A stretch of 64,000 nt of DNA from Ziziphus jujuba (Eukaryota; Streptophyta; Magnoliopsida; Rosales; Rhamnaceae). The notes under the pieces were generated by a model, which worked only from the letters and a program-made list of their open reading frames with translations, did no database searches and had not been told where the DNA came from. Made by a program: the position numbers and the translations under genes. Shown in pieces: positions 24,373-36,570 of this stretch. The stretch is taken from NCBI RefSeq assembly GCF_031755915.1, contig NC_083380.1, positions 31,592,501-31,656,500 on the forward strand. Direction: 5' to 3'. Within the stretch, counting starts at the first letter, position 1; each line of letters opens with the position of its first letter.

Positions 24373-27185
24373 TGTCAGGACTCGTCCAGAATTCCTTCCC
24401 CGGAACCCTAGACAAGCCCTGATCCCAGGGAAACCCTACCGAACCCTCCAACAGAAAATCCGGCAGAGCCTCCCTTAAGGGATTTACTTACCACAAATTA
24501 CCTGCACTGAAAACACACTTCTAACAACATCCCCTTATTCCTCCCACAGACTATAAATTGGTTCCGCAAATTGCAGCACTTCAAAAATAAAAATACAGTA
24601 ATCCAGTGCAAGATAAATACAACAAGAGTGAAGAAATATTACAACTGCAATAAAAGAATAAACGGGTACTGCCGAACTAAAACAGCGAGGAAGGTCAAGT
24701 CCGCTCCGAGTGAACGCCGACAACTTGGTACCTAGAGGAACGGAATTTAAGAGTGTAAGATGCTAATCATCTCAGTGAGCGACCCTACTACTATACAATA
24801 TAATACCACGGTAATAGGTACATAAATAATAATTATTTGGAAATAATATTTTCTCTCAAAACCCTTACAATTCTCTCAGTTGGAAAGGTTCCCCTTTTAA
24901 AACATTATCACAAAACCCTTTATTCATATTCCCCGAAAACCAAGACATCAAATAAATATCCGAACAGTAATAATTACTTTTAACTCCAATACAGTTTTAA
25001 AACATTTTATTTTTAAAACACGGTTCTAAAAATCAGTTGATGCACCCACTATATACCAGTGGCGCCAACAGTACCCAGCGTCCCGAGGTACCGCCAAACA
25101 GGAGGTTATAGAAAGAAACCGGCATACGGTCGCATGGCGTCCCACTGCACCGCTGCTAACCTGGTGTCCCGGCCAAAGGGGGGTGGCCACCCTCTCCGAT
25201 GGCATCCACAGGACACCCTCATAATATCACCTGCGCGCTACTCACACCCACTTGCGCGCTAATCATATCCGTGTGCACAATATCCATATCACATATATCA
25301 TATCACATATAATCAGAACACCAGTACGTGCACGGTGCATCTAAAAATCATAAAATCCGCAAATTTAAATTATAAAAAAAATTTCACATTTTTCATAAGC
25401 ATAGCGGGCATAATCCATCCGCTTGAACTGGGAAATTCTCCACAATTTCTTTATAATTAATACCATAAATTCCATGATTTTCAAATCCACCAACTCCCAA
25501 ATCCATCAATTCAAATATCCACATTTTCCCAATAGCATAAATAATTTCTCGAAATATCATAATCAAATCTCATAATATTCCATGGGCATATTTGTAAAAA
25601 TGGAAATCACCAACATAACCAAATATTTTCTTTGAAATATTTGAAAATCAAATCGTGCCCATTTTACTATTAAAACCACACCAATTTCAAAATCCTCAAA
25701 TCCATAAAATAATTTCACATGGCATAATTTTATAAAATTCACATTTTCTTAAATCCAATAAATTCATAAATAATTCCACAATAAATTGAATAAATATTTG
25801 GCACATAGAATTTAAATTCCAAATATTTAAATCACACACATATTATATTCACAAATTAAATTCTCCAAAATTAATTTGAAGGTGGGTCACTCACCTGGAG
25901 CACGCAATTAACCCATGATCCACCACGGGATCAATTCTACGACTCACCGGTGCTCCTAGAACAAAATTCACAGACAGTCAAATAAATTAATATTTTATTC
26001 GGGTAAATAATACCCGGTACCCGGAGGCTTAAATGCAAACGTTAACCAAAATAGGCGAATGATATACCGAATCGAAGCTCGTGGAACAAGGATCACAAAT
26101 CCGGTCTCCATCGACCCCAATTCGGCCGGAGGTGGCCGAAATTTGGCCGGAAAGCTTCGGCCAGTTTTGATCTTGAGGGATCTTTCAAACGGTGGGGAAT
26201 TTGGGCAATCTAACCCCGGAAATAGACTCAGAGGGGTCAAAAATAGTGGGATAGAGGTATGGGACGGGCTGGGTTGGTCGGAAACGGCCAGAATCGCCGG
26301 AAAAATTCCACCTCGCCGCCGTGACTTCGCCGGTCCGATCTGGGCGCGTCCGGCGGCGACTGGCCGGGAAACTTGGTGGCCAAGGTCGCGAGGTGGCAGG
26401 CTTCCTTGGTGGCCGGCGCGTGTAGCATTCTGGGGATTGAAATCCGACGAAACACCGGTCAAACAGGGAGAGGGTGAGAGAGTCAAATGAGAGAGAAAGG
26501 AAGAAGAGAAATTCTGCGTTTTTTGTTGATGGGTCGGGGAAGAGAAGGAAGAAAAGGAAAAAAAGAAAAAGAAAAAGAAAAAAAGAAAAGGGTGTTTTCC
26601 CACGTGGGGAAATAGAAAAGAAAAAGAAAAAGAAAAAGGAAAATGAAAAATAAAAATAATTAAATAAAAAATATTATTATTTAAAATAATAATAAAAATA
26701 ATTAGATTTTATACATGGTTGACATGTGGCATTTCACCATGGTGACACATGGCCACCTTCATTGAGTCACACGTGGCACATCGTTATGCGTGTAAAATAA
26801 CATTAAAATAATACAGTATTTGAAAAACTTTACAGATCCATAACTTTCAAACCACATGTCCAAATCGGACGTGCCGCTAGTCTATGGACTCGTATCAACG
26901 AGCACTTCACAACCATGCATGAGTCAACACTCAACCTTGCATGAATAAAAAGTCAACTCCGGCACCCCTTGGACAGTTTGGACCTCAACTTGTTTTGCTC
27001 AAAACTTTCAAACCGTAGCTCCGTTTTTAACGTGCTACCAGTCTACGAACTCGTGCCAACGTGTACTCCGTAACGGTACCTCAGTCAACCTAGAATTCCA
27101 ACCGGATCAAAAAGTCAACTTTTGACCCCTTCGGTCAACGGTCAACATGCAAAAATTCCAACATGGTTCGGGACGGGGTGTTACA
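24373..27185 (-). mobile_element. 2.81 kb solo LTR, same family as 11,729-14,597
   Basis: Plus-strand ends TGTCAGGACTCGTCCAG and GGGACGGGGTGTTACA, with a perfect TTGTC duplication on both sides (24,368-24,372; 27,186-27,190). Sequence order parallels the first copy (CAAGCCCTGATCCCAGGGAA near the start; AAAAGTCAACTTTTGACCC near the end). No PBS, PPT or coding domain is inside. Open frames at about 25,995-26,600 come from purine/pyrimidine-biased sequence. Confidence 0.85.
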
Positions 27186-27310
27186 TTGTCCAAAAAAAAA
27201 AAAAAAAAAAAAGAAAAAATCTTAATGTGAAAAACCAAAAATGTCCACCTCTCATCCAAAATGAAGAAAAATAATCACATCTCTTATTTTCAACAATTTT
27301 GCCCACGCTT

Positions 27311-27436
27311 CATTTTTTATTTTTTTATTTTTTTTGAATTTGCACCCAGACACCTTTTGTTCTCCTGTAGACTCAAATCCAGTATAGGAAACGTAGACGG
27401 TGATGCTTATACCAACTGAGCTACCACACTCGTCTA
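27311..27436 (-). mobile_element. tRNA-derived SINE
   Basis: On the minus strand it starts with a tRNA-like head: A box TGGTAGCTCAGTTGGT (27,426-27,411), and B box GGATTTGAGTC (27,380-27,370). It ends in an A-rich tail (27,336-27,311). Near-identical direct repeats flank it: CCCACGCTT (27,302-27,310) and CCCGCGCTT (27,437-27,445). Too diverged and lacking acceptor-stem pairing to be a real tRNA gene. Confidence 0.65.
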
Positions 27437-27445
27437 CCCGCGCTT

Positions 27446-29447
27446 TATTTACACTATCTAATACATTACCAGTTATATTCCCTTGAAGTTTATTTCTTTA
27501 TCTCTTCTGTCTGAAACTTCGTTTCTAAAAATCAAAACATATTAGTGACCCATTAGAGAAACAAGAGTGAAGGAGGGGTGGAGTAGTGTTGGATTGGAGC
27601 AAAGAATTAAGAATCATGAAAACGATGGCATTAAGTTTGATGATGATCAAAGCACTGCTCGAATTAGGTATGTAGATGTGATATTTTGAATTTTTGCCAT
27701 TTTGAATTTCCTCTAGAGATTGTTGTTTTTTTTTTTTTTAAAAAAAAAAATTGATCCAGATCCTTGGAAGCATGGGGATGGGACTTAATGCTGTGTTCGT
27801 AAACAAACTGGTGAAATGGGTTGCTTTTAAATATGTGCAAAGCCATCTCACAAAAGGGGTTCATCAACATCTTCACATTTTTGTTTCCACACAGACTATA
27901 GAAATAATTAAAATGAAAAGACTTTTAATTTTTAATTCTTAATTCTTACTTTTAATTTTTAATTCTTAATTCATACATAAAAAAAGACAAAATCAAAAAC
28001 ATATACAATGATTTTTTGCAACTATTAAATGCAATTATAAAATTACACCATCAATATAATAATTAATATTATTTCTCCATTTTTTAAAATTATCTTTGAA
28101 AAAATAAACGTGGGTGATAAACCAGAGGTTGAAGAAAAGATGGGAACTTGAGCTGGGATTGTACCCCATCTCACAGTCAGGGGACCCGCCATAATGGAGA
28201 GGGATATTAAAACATTAAAACACTCTATTTGAGATTTTGTAGCAGTATGTACCCTGCCCCATAGTAGGTGCCCCCACCCAAATGAGGAGGGGTATGTACC
28301 AAGCATTTGGGAAACGAAAAGGGTGCCAAATATAACGAAACTTTGTCTGAGATTTTGGAACAATAGTCCTATAGTAAAGGGTCCCGTCCAATCGTATTTC
28401 ATTCCATGGTAGAGGTCCTCGACGAAATAGCTGTGGGATATCGAACATTTTGTATGAATTTCGAACAATATAAAGGAGTTCAGAGAAAATCTATATTGCT
28501 ATATATTTTGATCTTACTTCCTATGTAAATTGTAACCATATATACCCAGTTTAAAGAAATAAAAAGCCTCAGGTTTTGAATTCAACCAATAGCCAAATTC
28601 AAACCCATCTCTAAGAGGGAATAGGTTAAAATCAGGTTTTTGAAACAGATTGTTCAATTTCAATCATTAAGTCGCTTCGGCTTCATGTGGGTTTGTTCAC
28701 ATAACATGTTCTATGTTCTTCAATCTTTCTACTCCTGTTAGCGATATAAATCATGAATGGAGAAGAAAAGCCGACAACTCGAGGAAGGACAAGACCTACC
28801 AATTCACCATTTATAACAGATCTTATGATACTTCGTCCTATCAAAGTAACCAGAGCTTAGATTGAACAATTGGGAGAGATGTTCCAACAGCAGCTTACTT
28901 GTTGAATGAATGGTATAATGGGTAATTTATTGGTTGAGATAAATGTAGTATGACCAAAATTGTTAATAATGACAAAGGTGAGCATTCTTCTTCATTTTGG
29001 ATGAGGGATAGACATTCTGTTTTTTCTCCATTTCTTAAAATTCAGTTCAGAGTCTGAGCCCAAAGCTTTTAGGGCCAGGCTATGGACCTACAATTAGGAC
29101 CAACAGGCTACACAGGGGCCTAAACTTACATTTCTAAAGTCAGTATTTATTTTTAATTCATTTCAATTTATTATTTTTTCTTTCATTTCCTAAGAATTTT
29201 TGGGGCGGGGTGGGTGGATTTTCACCTGAGGCTTTGAACGTAAATCAAAACATAAATTTCCAATAGTTTTACTACTTATATTTTCAATAGTTTTACTACT
29301 TAAATCAAGATTTAATGACTTAAATATAAAATGTTGTAATCTAAAATTAAAGATTTTTTTGTGTGAATATTAATTAAAATAATGTTAATCAATGACATAT
29401 GGAAAAAGAAAATGTTGAAATTTTATGGCACATTTAAAAATGATGTA
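27446..29447. other. Unassigned region between the SINE and R3
   Basis: No gene I can name. Items seen: a short plus-strand exon-like piece at 27,616-27,670 (MKTMALSLMMIKALLELG then a GTATGT donor); a minus-strand open frame at 28,468-28,043 that resembles nothing I know; and at 28,754 a plus-strand ATG opening NGEEKPTTRGRTRPTNSP, possibly retroelement gag debris. At 29,400-29,560 is AT-rich sequence with an imperfect palindrome that runs into the broken end of R3. Confidence 0.4.
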
Positions 29448-30978
29448 TTAAATGGGTGCAATAATTTTATTAAAAATGAGGAAATTCAACAGCAAATTTA
29501 AAAAAATACAGTAAATAATACTTTTGGCAATATTTTTAAAAAATGTAGCCAAACAAATGGTCGCATTTTTTACAATCAAACGTGCGGTATCAAGGAAAAT
29601 TGAGCACTCGTCATCGTTTTGGAAAGCATGATGGAGTATTTCATATAACTTCTTGTTGGGTTTCTTTTCCAAATTATGTATCATAATTTGCCATTGATGT
29701 TTTTTCTTACCGCTTAGGAAGGTACCCAATATCTCTATATCTAATGGAATTCCACCTGCGAGATCTACGAGACAATTTGAGAGCAAAAGGTAATCTTCTA
29801 CGGGTTGTTTTTTCTTAAAAGCATTCCAACTTAAAAGTTCAATAGCTGTTTGATTGTCCAACCTTTGGACCTCATATATTTCATCAGCTCCATGAGAGGT
29901 TAGAATTTGCTTGTTTCTAGTAGTTATTATGATTCTACTTCCCGAGCCAAACCACTCGAGCCCTCCTGCTAATTTCTCCAATTGATCTAGTTCATCAACA
30001 TCATCAAGAACTAGAAGAACTCTTTTGTGGCAAAGTCTTTCCTTTATGATGTTGACTCCTCTGTGAATATTTCCAATCTTCAAATTTTTGTTTCCCAATA
30101 TGTCAAACAGAAGCATTTCTTGTAAATGAGCAAGACCCAGATGCTGCTTTGATATTTCTTTAACATCTGCAAGGAAGCTGGAACATTCAAATTCATCTGC
30201 GAATTTGTTGTAAATAGCTTTAGCAATGGTGGTCTTTCCTATACCACCAATTCCGTAGATCCCTATGATTCTCACATTGTTCTTTCCAACATCTATTATT
30301 GGACTCAATTCATGTAAACGATCTTCCATCCCTACTGGGTATTTGGCAACATGTAGAGGTGTACGATTTAATTTTCTCAACGCGGATTTAACAATTGTTT
30401 TGATTAGTTGAGATTCATCCCTGCCCACTTGAAAAATACCATTTAACATACTTGATACACTAGACTATATACTAGAAGATAGAATTATTAACTCAAAAAT
30501 ATATACATGAATTTTTCCGCATGTTGGGTTATTAATGAATTCCTGATGTTTGAAAATTTTCACTGATGTAAAACTGTTATGCTAATTGTGAGATATTTAA
30601 AGATAAAGCCTCTAAAAAGTTTAAAATGGGATTACAATTTGCATTCATAGATTAACAACAATAAATACCAACTTGTTTACCAACTTTTACTTATTCATAA
30701 TTAGTTATATATTAATTTTTTAATGATTAATATGTTGCAATATCATTTGCTAATAAAGCTGGTAAACAAAATGGTGGTATGATATTACTCAATTATTTGT
30801 GACAAGTACTAGCTTTGGGATAAAAAATTGCTGAAGCAATCACATGCTATTTGTTTAATCCATTAACAAATGCAACACAAGGGAAGGTTTACGCTTATTT
30901 AATATGCAATGACAACCAGTTTAATGTATGGCTAATTAGTGAGATGAAAGTGTGAGCTGGCTTACATACGACACCATT

Positions 30979-31031
<53 letters not shown>

Positions 31032-31775
31032 CTATTCTCCTAGGCTGTAGAGTCTAGAATATTTTAAATGAAACACACGTATCCTTTTGAAAATATGCAT
31101 CTCAATAAATTTCAACCAGTATTTTGAAATGGATCAATACGTATTTTGAAAAGGATATGCATGGTTTGCTCTGGAATATCTTGGGCTACATTCGTGGAGG
31201 ATAAAATTTCCCTATATATAAACAAGTATAATTTATATATTTTGAGGTTGTAAAGTGCATAAAAATACAAGAAGGTATACATACCCATGGGCTAAATGCC
31301 ATCCAGATAGATTGGAAGCTTTATTCAGAGCAACCTTCCACTTGCACAGCTTTTCCTTGTCATGACTCAAAGTTTGTTCATATCTAGCCATTGCTTCTTC
31401 ATAACTGCCCGCACAATTTCTTACTTCCGAGGGCTTAACATTGAAAAACACTGGCCAAACCAATTGTCCCAGTGATTCTCGGCACTCAAGGATCTTAAGT
31501 AGTTCATCCAAACACCATGTTGAAGATGCGTAGTTTTTGGAGAAGACGATGATGCAGATTTTTGATTCTGTAATTGCCTTGATAAGTGATGAAGAAATGT
31601 TTTCCCCCCTACCGAGCTCCTCCCTGTCGATGAAAGTCTTAATTCCCTTGTTCTGCAAAGCACTGTAAAGATGGCCTGTGAAACTGTTGCGAGTATCTAT
31701 GCCTCTGAAACTCAAGAAAACATCATGTTGCTTTTCAGTGACACTGGAAGAAGAGGTAGAAGCAAAGAGAGCCAT
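29448..31775 (-). CDS. R3: truncated TIR-NBS (TNL-derived) resistance-like protein
   Basis: Two exons: TIR 31,775-31,285 (donor GG|GTATGT) and NBS 30,420-29,448 (acceptor GGGCAG|G), joining in frame to 487 residues. TIR (about 15-155): DVFLSFRG, TFIDREELGRGE, and WCLDEL (87-92) with the putative NADase glutamate at 91. NBS: P-loop GIGGIGKTT ending at 228, kinase-2 LLVLDDVDEL (299-308), GSGSRIIITTRNK. The GLPL motif is degenerate (GGIPLDIEIL). After FLDTARLIVK the family sequence stops and a foreign, hydrophobic tail (SIIYCIFLNLLLNFLIF) leads to the stop. No MHD or LRR. It could be a TIR-NBS (TN) type immune protein or an open-frame pseudogene; sequence alone cannot decide. Confidence 0.7.
30978..31029. 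repeat. TA/GA compound microsatellite in R3 intron 1
   Basis: (TA)n followed directly by (GA)n. Confidence 0.95.
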
Positions 31776-31818
31776 AATGAGCTATTGCAATTCAGTTTCA
31801 TATATTATGCACATAGAT

Positions 31819-31863
<45 letters not shown>
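31819..31863. repeat. AC/AT compound microsatellite just upstream of R3
   Basis: (AC)13 then (AT)n about 45-90 bp upstream of the R3 ATG at 31,775. It lies where a 5' UTR or core promoter would be. Confidence 0.95.
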
Positions 31864-32110
31864 CATAGCAGCAAACTTTTGGTACGTTCCATGAAGATGC
31901 AAAGTGAATTTCTTTTCTCATCATCGTCCAACAAAAGTAGACCACCTGTTGGATTTATTGCTTTTGTTTAACTAGCAAATAATATAATATCGTCTGTTTA
32001 TACGGCTTTCTTTTAATATAATGTTTCTTACCTGTACTAAATTGTCGTCATCATGGTTTGAATCTTTTTTAAGTTATATTCACATTTGTATTGTTTAGGG
32101 GGGGAAAAAA

Positions 32111-32243
32111 GAAAAAGTTCTAAAATTAACACGGTTCTGACACGTAATGAGCCGGTTTTCAGGAATTTTGATCCTCTTGCTGATGAAAATATATGTGACC
32201 CTGACTTTTCCAACAATAGTTCTAGAAAAGAGATAAAAGAAGC
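32111..32243 (-). promoter_or_regulatory. Conserved upstream block (copy 2, R3)
   Basis: Matches 9,531-9,658 and 62,919-63,046, e.g. AATATATGTGACCCTGACTT and GAAAAGAGATAAAAGAAGCC. It is 336 bp from the R3 start codon, about 600 bp closer than in R1 and R4. Confidence 0.4.
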
Positions 32244-32826
32244 CACATACATAGCAGAGCCAACGCGGAGGCAGTAGCTACATTTTGAAATTTTTATTCT
32301 AGATGTAATATGTTATTAAAATTTTTGTATATTTGTATTTTCTCTTTTTAAAAAAATTGACTTACATTCAAAAAATTAGAAAAAGAGAATGAAAACAGAG
32401 AAATGCTCTAACAGAGAAGTGGTAATCTTTTATATGAAAAAAAATAAAATAAAAATAAAAACGAAAGAGAGATTTGTTTTACTTTTAATTTTCTAGGAAA
32501 TTTAAGTTTTAACAAATAAATTATTACAACGAATCTCGTTGAACTACTATCACTTTGCAAACTCTCTCTGGCTCTTCTTTTTTCTCTCTTCTAATACACT
32601 GACTCTATGCCTTCCCCTGTTTCTTCTTTGTCTTTGGACCACAAAATTACAAGCTGCTCAGAAGCAATAAGTGAAAGCGTTTAAGTTTTATGGAGCTGGA
32701 TTTCGTTCTTATTTCTCTACTATTTCTCAGGGTAAGAGTCGTCTTCCATTTACACCGACATTCTGAAAATTTTCTTTTTTTCAATTATGATTTTCTGAAT
32801 ATCTCGAATCGACCTTCAAAATCACC

Positions 32827-32863
<37 letters not shown>

Positions 32864-33954
32864 AAGGCATTGTTTGTGAACAGTGTTTGGGAACCTTAGT
32901 TTTCAGTTTGAGGCCGCTATGAACTTTCTGCTTTAAATTTTAGGGTGTTGGGTCTTCTTATTCTGGTAAATTTTGTTTTCGTATCCTCTTTGAAGATATG
33001 TGAAATATTTTCAGTATTTTAAAATCATACAAAATGATTTTTCTACCAAGTGATAATATAGGTGCAAAAATATTTATTAAATTTATTTACCATACGATAT
33101 ATATTAAGATATTATTGATCAATATATTTATGTAATTTAAATATAAATAATTATATTTTAAAATGAATAAATACATTACAGAATAAACTAATTAAATTTT
33201 ATCATATTTTTTAATTAATAATTTTGATAAATATTTTAATAACTTTAAGTATTATTTTTTTCTACATGCAAATCATTCCAAATTACCTTGGCCAATTGCC
33301 AAGTATTTGGTAAATTTTCCCTTTTCTTTTGCATAACTTGTTAAAATTACATTATTTTCTAATTTTCACTCTTTTATTTGCTTTATATATTTATACTTAT
33401 ACTTTTCGTTATTTTTTTAACTAATTATAATTTTTCCTTTTCTTTTTTTTTTTAAAGAAAGGATAATTCAGAGAATTAGTAAAAGAGAACGAAAATGGAA
33501 AAAAATGTTTATATTTTTTTATGCAAAAAATAAATGAGAGATTAATATTGCAATTTTATGTTTTAAAAAATGTTTAACAAATAAATTAGGATAATTTTTG
33601 TTGTTAGTCTCTAAGTGAATCTAATCCGTGAACCATTTTGTTTTTTTTTTCCCTCTCATTTTGATCCTCCGATACAATTAAAAGTCCGTTGTTAGTCTCT
33701 CTCTCTTTTTTTTTTTTTTTTTAATTTTTAATTTTTAATTTTCGTCCATTTGGCAAAAGAAAGTGGACTGTTCATATCATTTGCTCTGTTAGCCAAGGGT
33801 ATGACTGGTCATTTCATATGACCATATATGATATTTTATAAGTTTACTTTTTAAATGCCAAAAAAATCTAAATAAATAGTAAAAAAGTAACAGAAATATT
33901 AATCCACCTATATAAAAAAAAAAGAAAAAAGCAATAAGTAAAGGAACTAGAAAA

Positions 33955-33996
<42 letters not shown>

Positions 33997-35449
33997 TTAA
34001 TCATAATAAAAATATTTTAGTTTTTTTCCTTCATTTCTTCGATAGTTAATATAGTTAAATACTGTTAATTGTAAATTTTGAAAAATATGTATGCATATAT
34101 ATGAAAAAAAAATGTTTCTTATTATAAAATAGAGAAAAAGATAAAATTTGTCATACACGATAAATTAAATATCATAAAAATACCAATATATGTTTCATGT
34201 ATCATTGTAAAAATACATTATATTAAATAATTTATTTCCAATACAAATTGTCTTAGAAAGTTTAAATATTATACTTTGAAAAAATTTTAAAATATATTTT
34301 TATAAAAATATGAATAAATATTAAATAAATAGAGAAGTATCTATTTTTGTTACGAAATGAAGTTAATATATATATATATATATAGTACTTGTAGGCTTAG
34401 GATTATGTGTAATTTTGTTTTGGGTATGTATTGATAAATTTTATCGATTTCAAATAATACGTCTTAATCTATTTTTCAATAAATAAAATAAAAAAATTAT
34501 TTTTATGAGTTCTAAATTAAAATGAACAATAAATCTAATATTTAAATCATACTTCACTATCATATCCCCCCCAAAAAAAAAAATTACTTTACTAGTCTAT
34601 TTATTTATTACTTATGGCCAATTTTTTAAATTTATTTTATTATTTTCAAAAAATAAAAGTGTAAAGAAGTATTAAAATTTGTTTCCTATTTTTTTGTTTT
34701 CATTTATTACATGAAAAATGTTTTTGATTTCGTGAATAATTACGAAAAAAAATGTTCTTTTCATATTTTTGAATATTTAGACTTTTTAAAATTTGTATTG
34801 ATTTTATTATTTATCTTAATAATTTGTTATTGTATAATAATATTTAAAATTTCTCATATAATTATTTTCGGGAAGAAATTTTTTTAAAAATATTTGTACA
34901 TAATAAATCATATTCGTTTGGGTATTTTAGTAAACTTTATTCATAACACGTACCAATTTTTATTTTCAAATGTTTAAGCTAGTATTTTTTGTCATATGTA
35001 CGAAAAACAACTTTTATATTGTTTTCCCTAGTGCATAAAATTAATTTCTACATATTTTTTTTACTTCGTTCATTTGTTCACTGTTTGAAACAAATTTAAA
35101 CCTTGATATGTGTGTCATTCCCCAACCACCCAGTTATAATAAATTTAGGATTATAAATAAATAAATAAATAAAAAGATCTTATTAACGGAGCCCATGCCA
35201 CTTCGGTGTAGAGACTAACGGTGAGCTTTCCATCCCAATCCCATTAAAAAGATCAATATAAAATATAAATTAACTAATAAATCAATTAATTAAAATTTTA
35301 AAAAACAATTTGATGACCTGAATGAAATTCACCATATAGTGTAAGGAATACTAGTTAGAATTATCCAATAAATTATTACAATGAGTCTCGCCGAACACGA
35401 GTGATTTCCCGGGAGCAACGACCAACCAAATTCACCATGTTTTTACATC
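32244..35449. other. AT-rich intergenic DNA, no gene supported
   Basis: Contains AT microsatellites (32,829-32,860; 33,963-33,993; 34,363-34,383) and a diverged repeated segment (32,350-32,530 resembles 33,440-33,610; both hold AACAAATAAATTA). One exon-like start on the plus strand, ATG at 32,690 (ELDFVLISLLFLR then GTAAGA), follows a C/T-rich leader, but no downstream exon is recognisable. Confidence 0.5.
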
Positions 35450-36570
35450 ACTCATATTGTCTTGAAAAAAAAAAAAAATTGGAGAAATATATCATTATGA
35501 TTTGTATATTCATCTTTGTATGTTCATATTTCTGACAAAGACCCATCAAAACCTTATTGCTTTCTTGTATCACTCTATGCCCAATAATACCTTTTCTGTT
35601 TGTTTTCAATATTTTAATTTTTAAAGTACTATTATTGTTTTTTTATCTTTCATTGTGACTCTTCCTTTCTCCATATCAAGTTTGGGTCTGCTGAAGGAGG
35701 TTGCTTTCCTAGCATATTCTCTATTTCTGCTATTTTGATCCCCAATGATCGTCAATCCCATTTATCTATAACTAGATTCTGCATCTCCATCTGTCTACTC
35801 AACAACTCCTCTCTTAATTAGTGGAAAATTACGAGCAAATCTGTCTAAATTCTGACAAGGATGGAAGACTTCGATCAGTGTTTGATCGATCATGAGCTCG
35901 TCTTAATCCCATGGTATGTGGATCCCACACATAAAGGTAGCTTCTCAGGATTCCTAAACATCATGAGATGACATCCAACATTCTCTAACATCTTTGAAGA
36001 GCCTACAAAAGCAGACATAACCTTATGGAATAAATTCCTAAACAACCTGTATATCCTTATTTACAAGTCTTATCACAGCACGCATATGCAATCTTGTTCT
36101 TTATTCCCCATAAAGAATTTGCTGGAGAACTTGCAAATGCAACTTCTCATGGATCCCATCATATCCCTCGTCTCGGTCCTTTACCATAACCAGAAAGAGA
36201 AAGTTTTTAATCCTTCATAAACTCAAACAATTCAGAATATAGATGTAGATTTACTTGTATTTTCGCCATCCTTTTGAAAACTTAAAACTTTTCTCCCTCA
36301 ATGATTAAGCACTTTCCTCGAGAAACTATATCTGCTTCACCATGTAAGCCATCAGCAAATATATTAGCTTTGCCTAACTGCTGAACATATCAGGACCGCA
36401 AACACAATTATCAACATCCATCTACAACGTGTGTCTAATATGTTAAAATTTCAAGGATAGAGATGAAGCCGGAGTTGCAAGAGGTGTAGTCACCGAAGTA
36501 CCAGGAGTCCATGGAACTGACCTAGTCTATTAAAAAACAAATAGGACATAATAACAAAATGCCACTGCAG
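35450..36570. other. Diverged copy of the TNL 3' flank
   Basis: Paralogous to 2,340-2,990: shared TTTCTCCCTCAATGATTAAG and GCACTTTCCTCGA (36,290-36,320; compare 2,655-2,690). It includes about 500 bp not found in the left copy. No coding function seen. Confidence 0.6.

Noticed and set aside
25995..26603. Minus-strand frame of about 202 codons
   Set aside because: It is in the second solo LTR and starts in a purine-only run; composition explains the open frame.
27370..27426. Possible tRNA gene (A and B boxes)
   Set aside because: No acceptor-stem pairing or proper anticodon arm; A-tail and flanking repeats fit a SINE.
28043..28468. Minus-strand frame of 141 codons in the R3-R2 gap
   Set aside because: No recognisable motif, overlaps another frame, no splice context. 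Kept only as an unassigned region.
22210..31284. TIR exon of R3 as the missing first exon of R2
   Set aside because: R3 has its own NBS exon directly downstream with matching splice phase, and 9 kb with a solo LTR lies between it and R2.
31421..31971. Open frames overlapping the R3 TIR exon, both strands
   Set aside because: Shadows of the TIR frame or of the AC/AT microsatellite.
30978..33993. CRISPR-like arrays
   Set aside because: The repeats are simple di- and trinucleotide microsatellites without spacers, in a plant genome.
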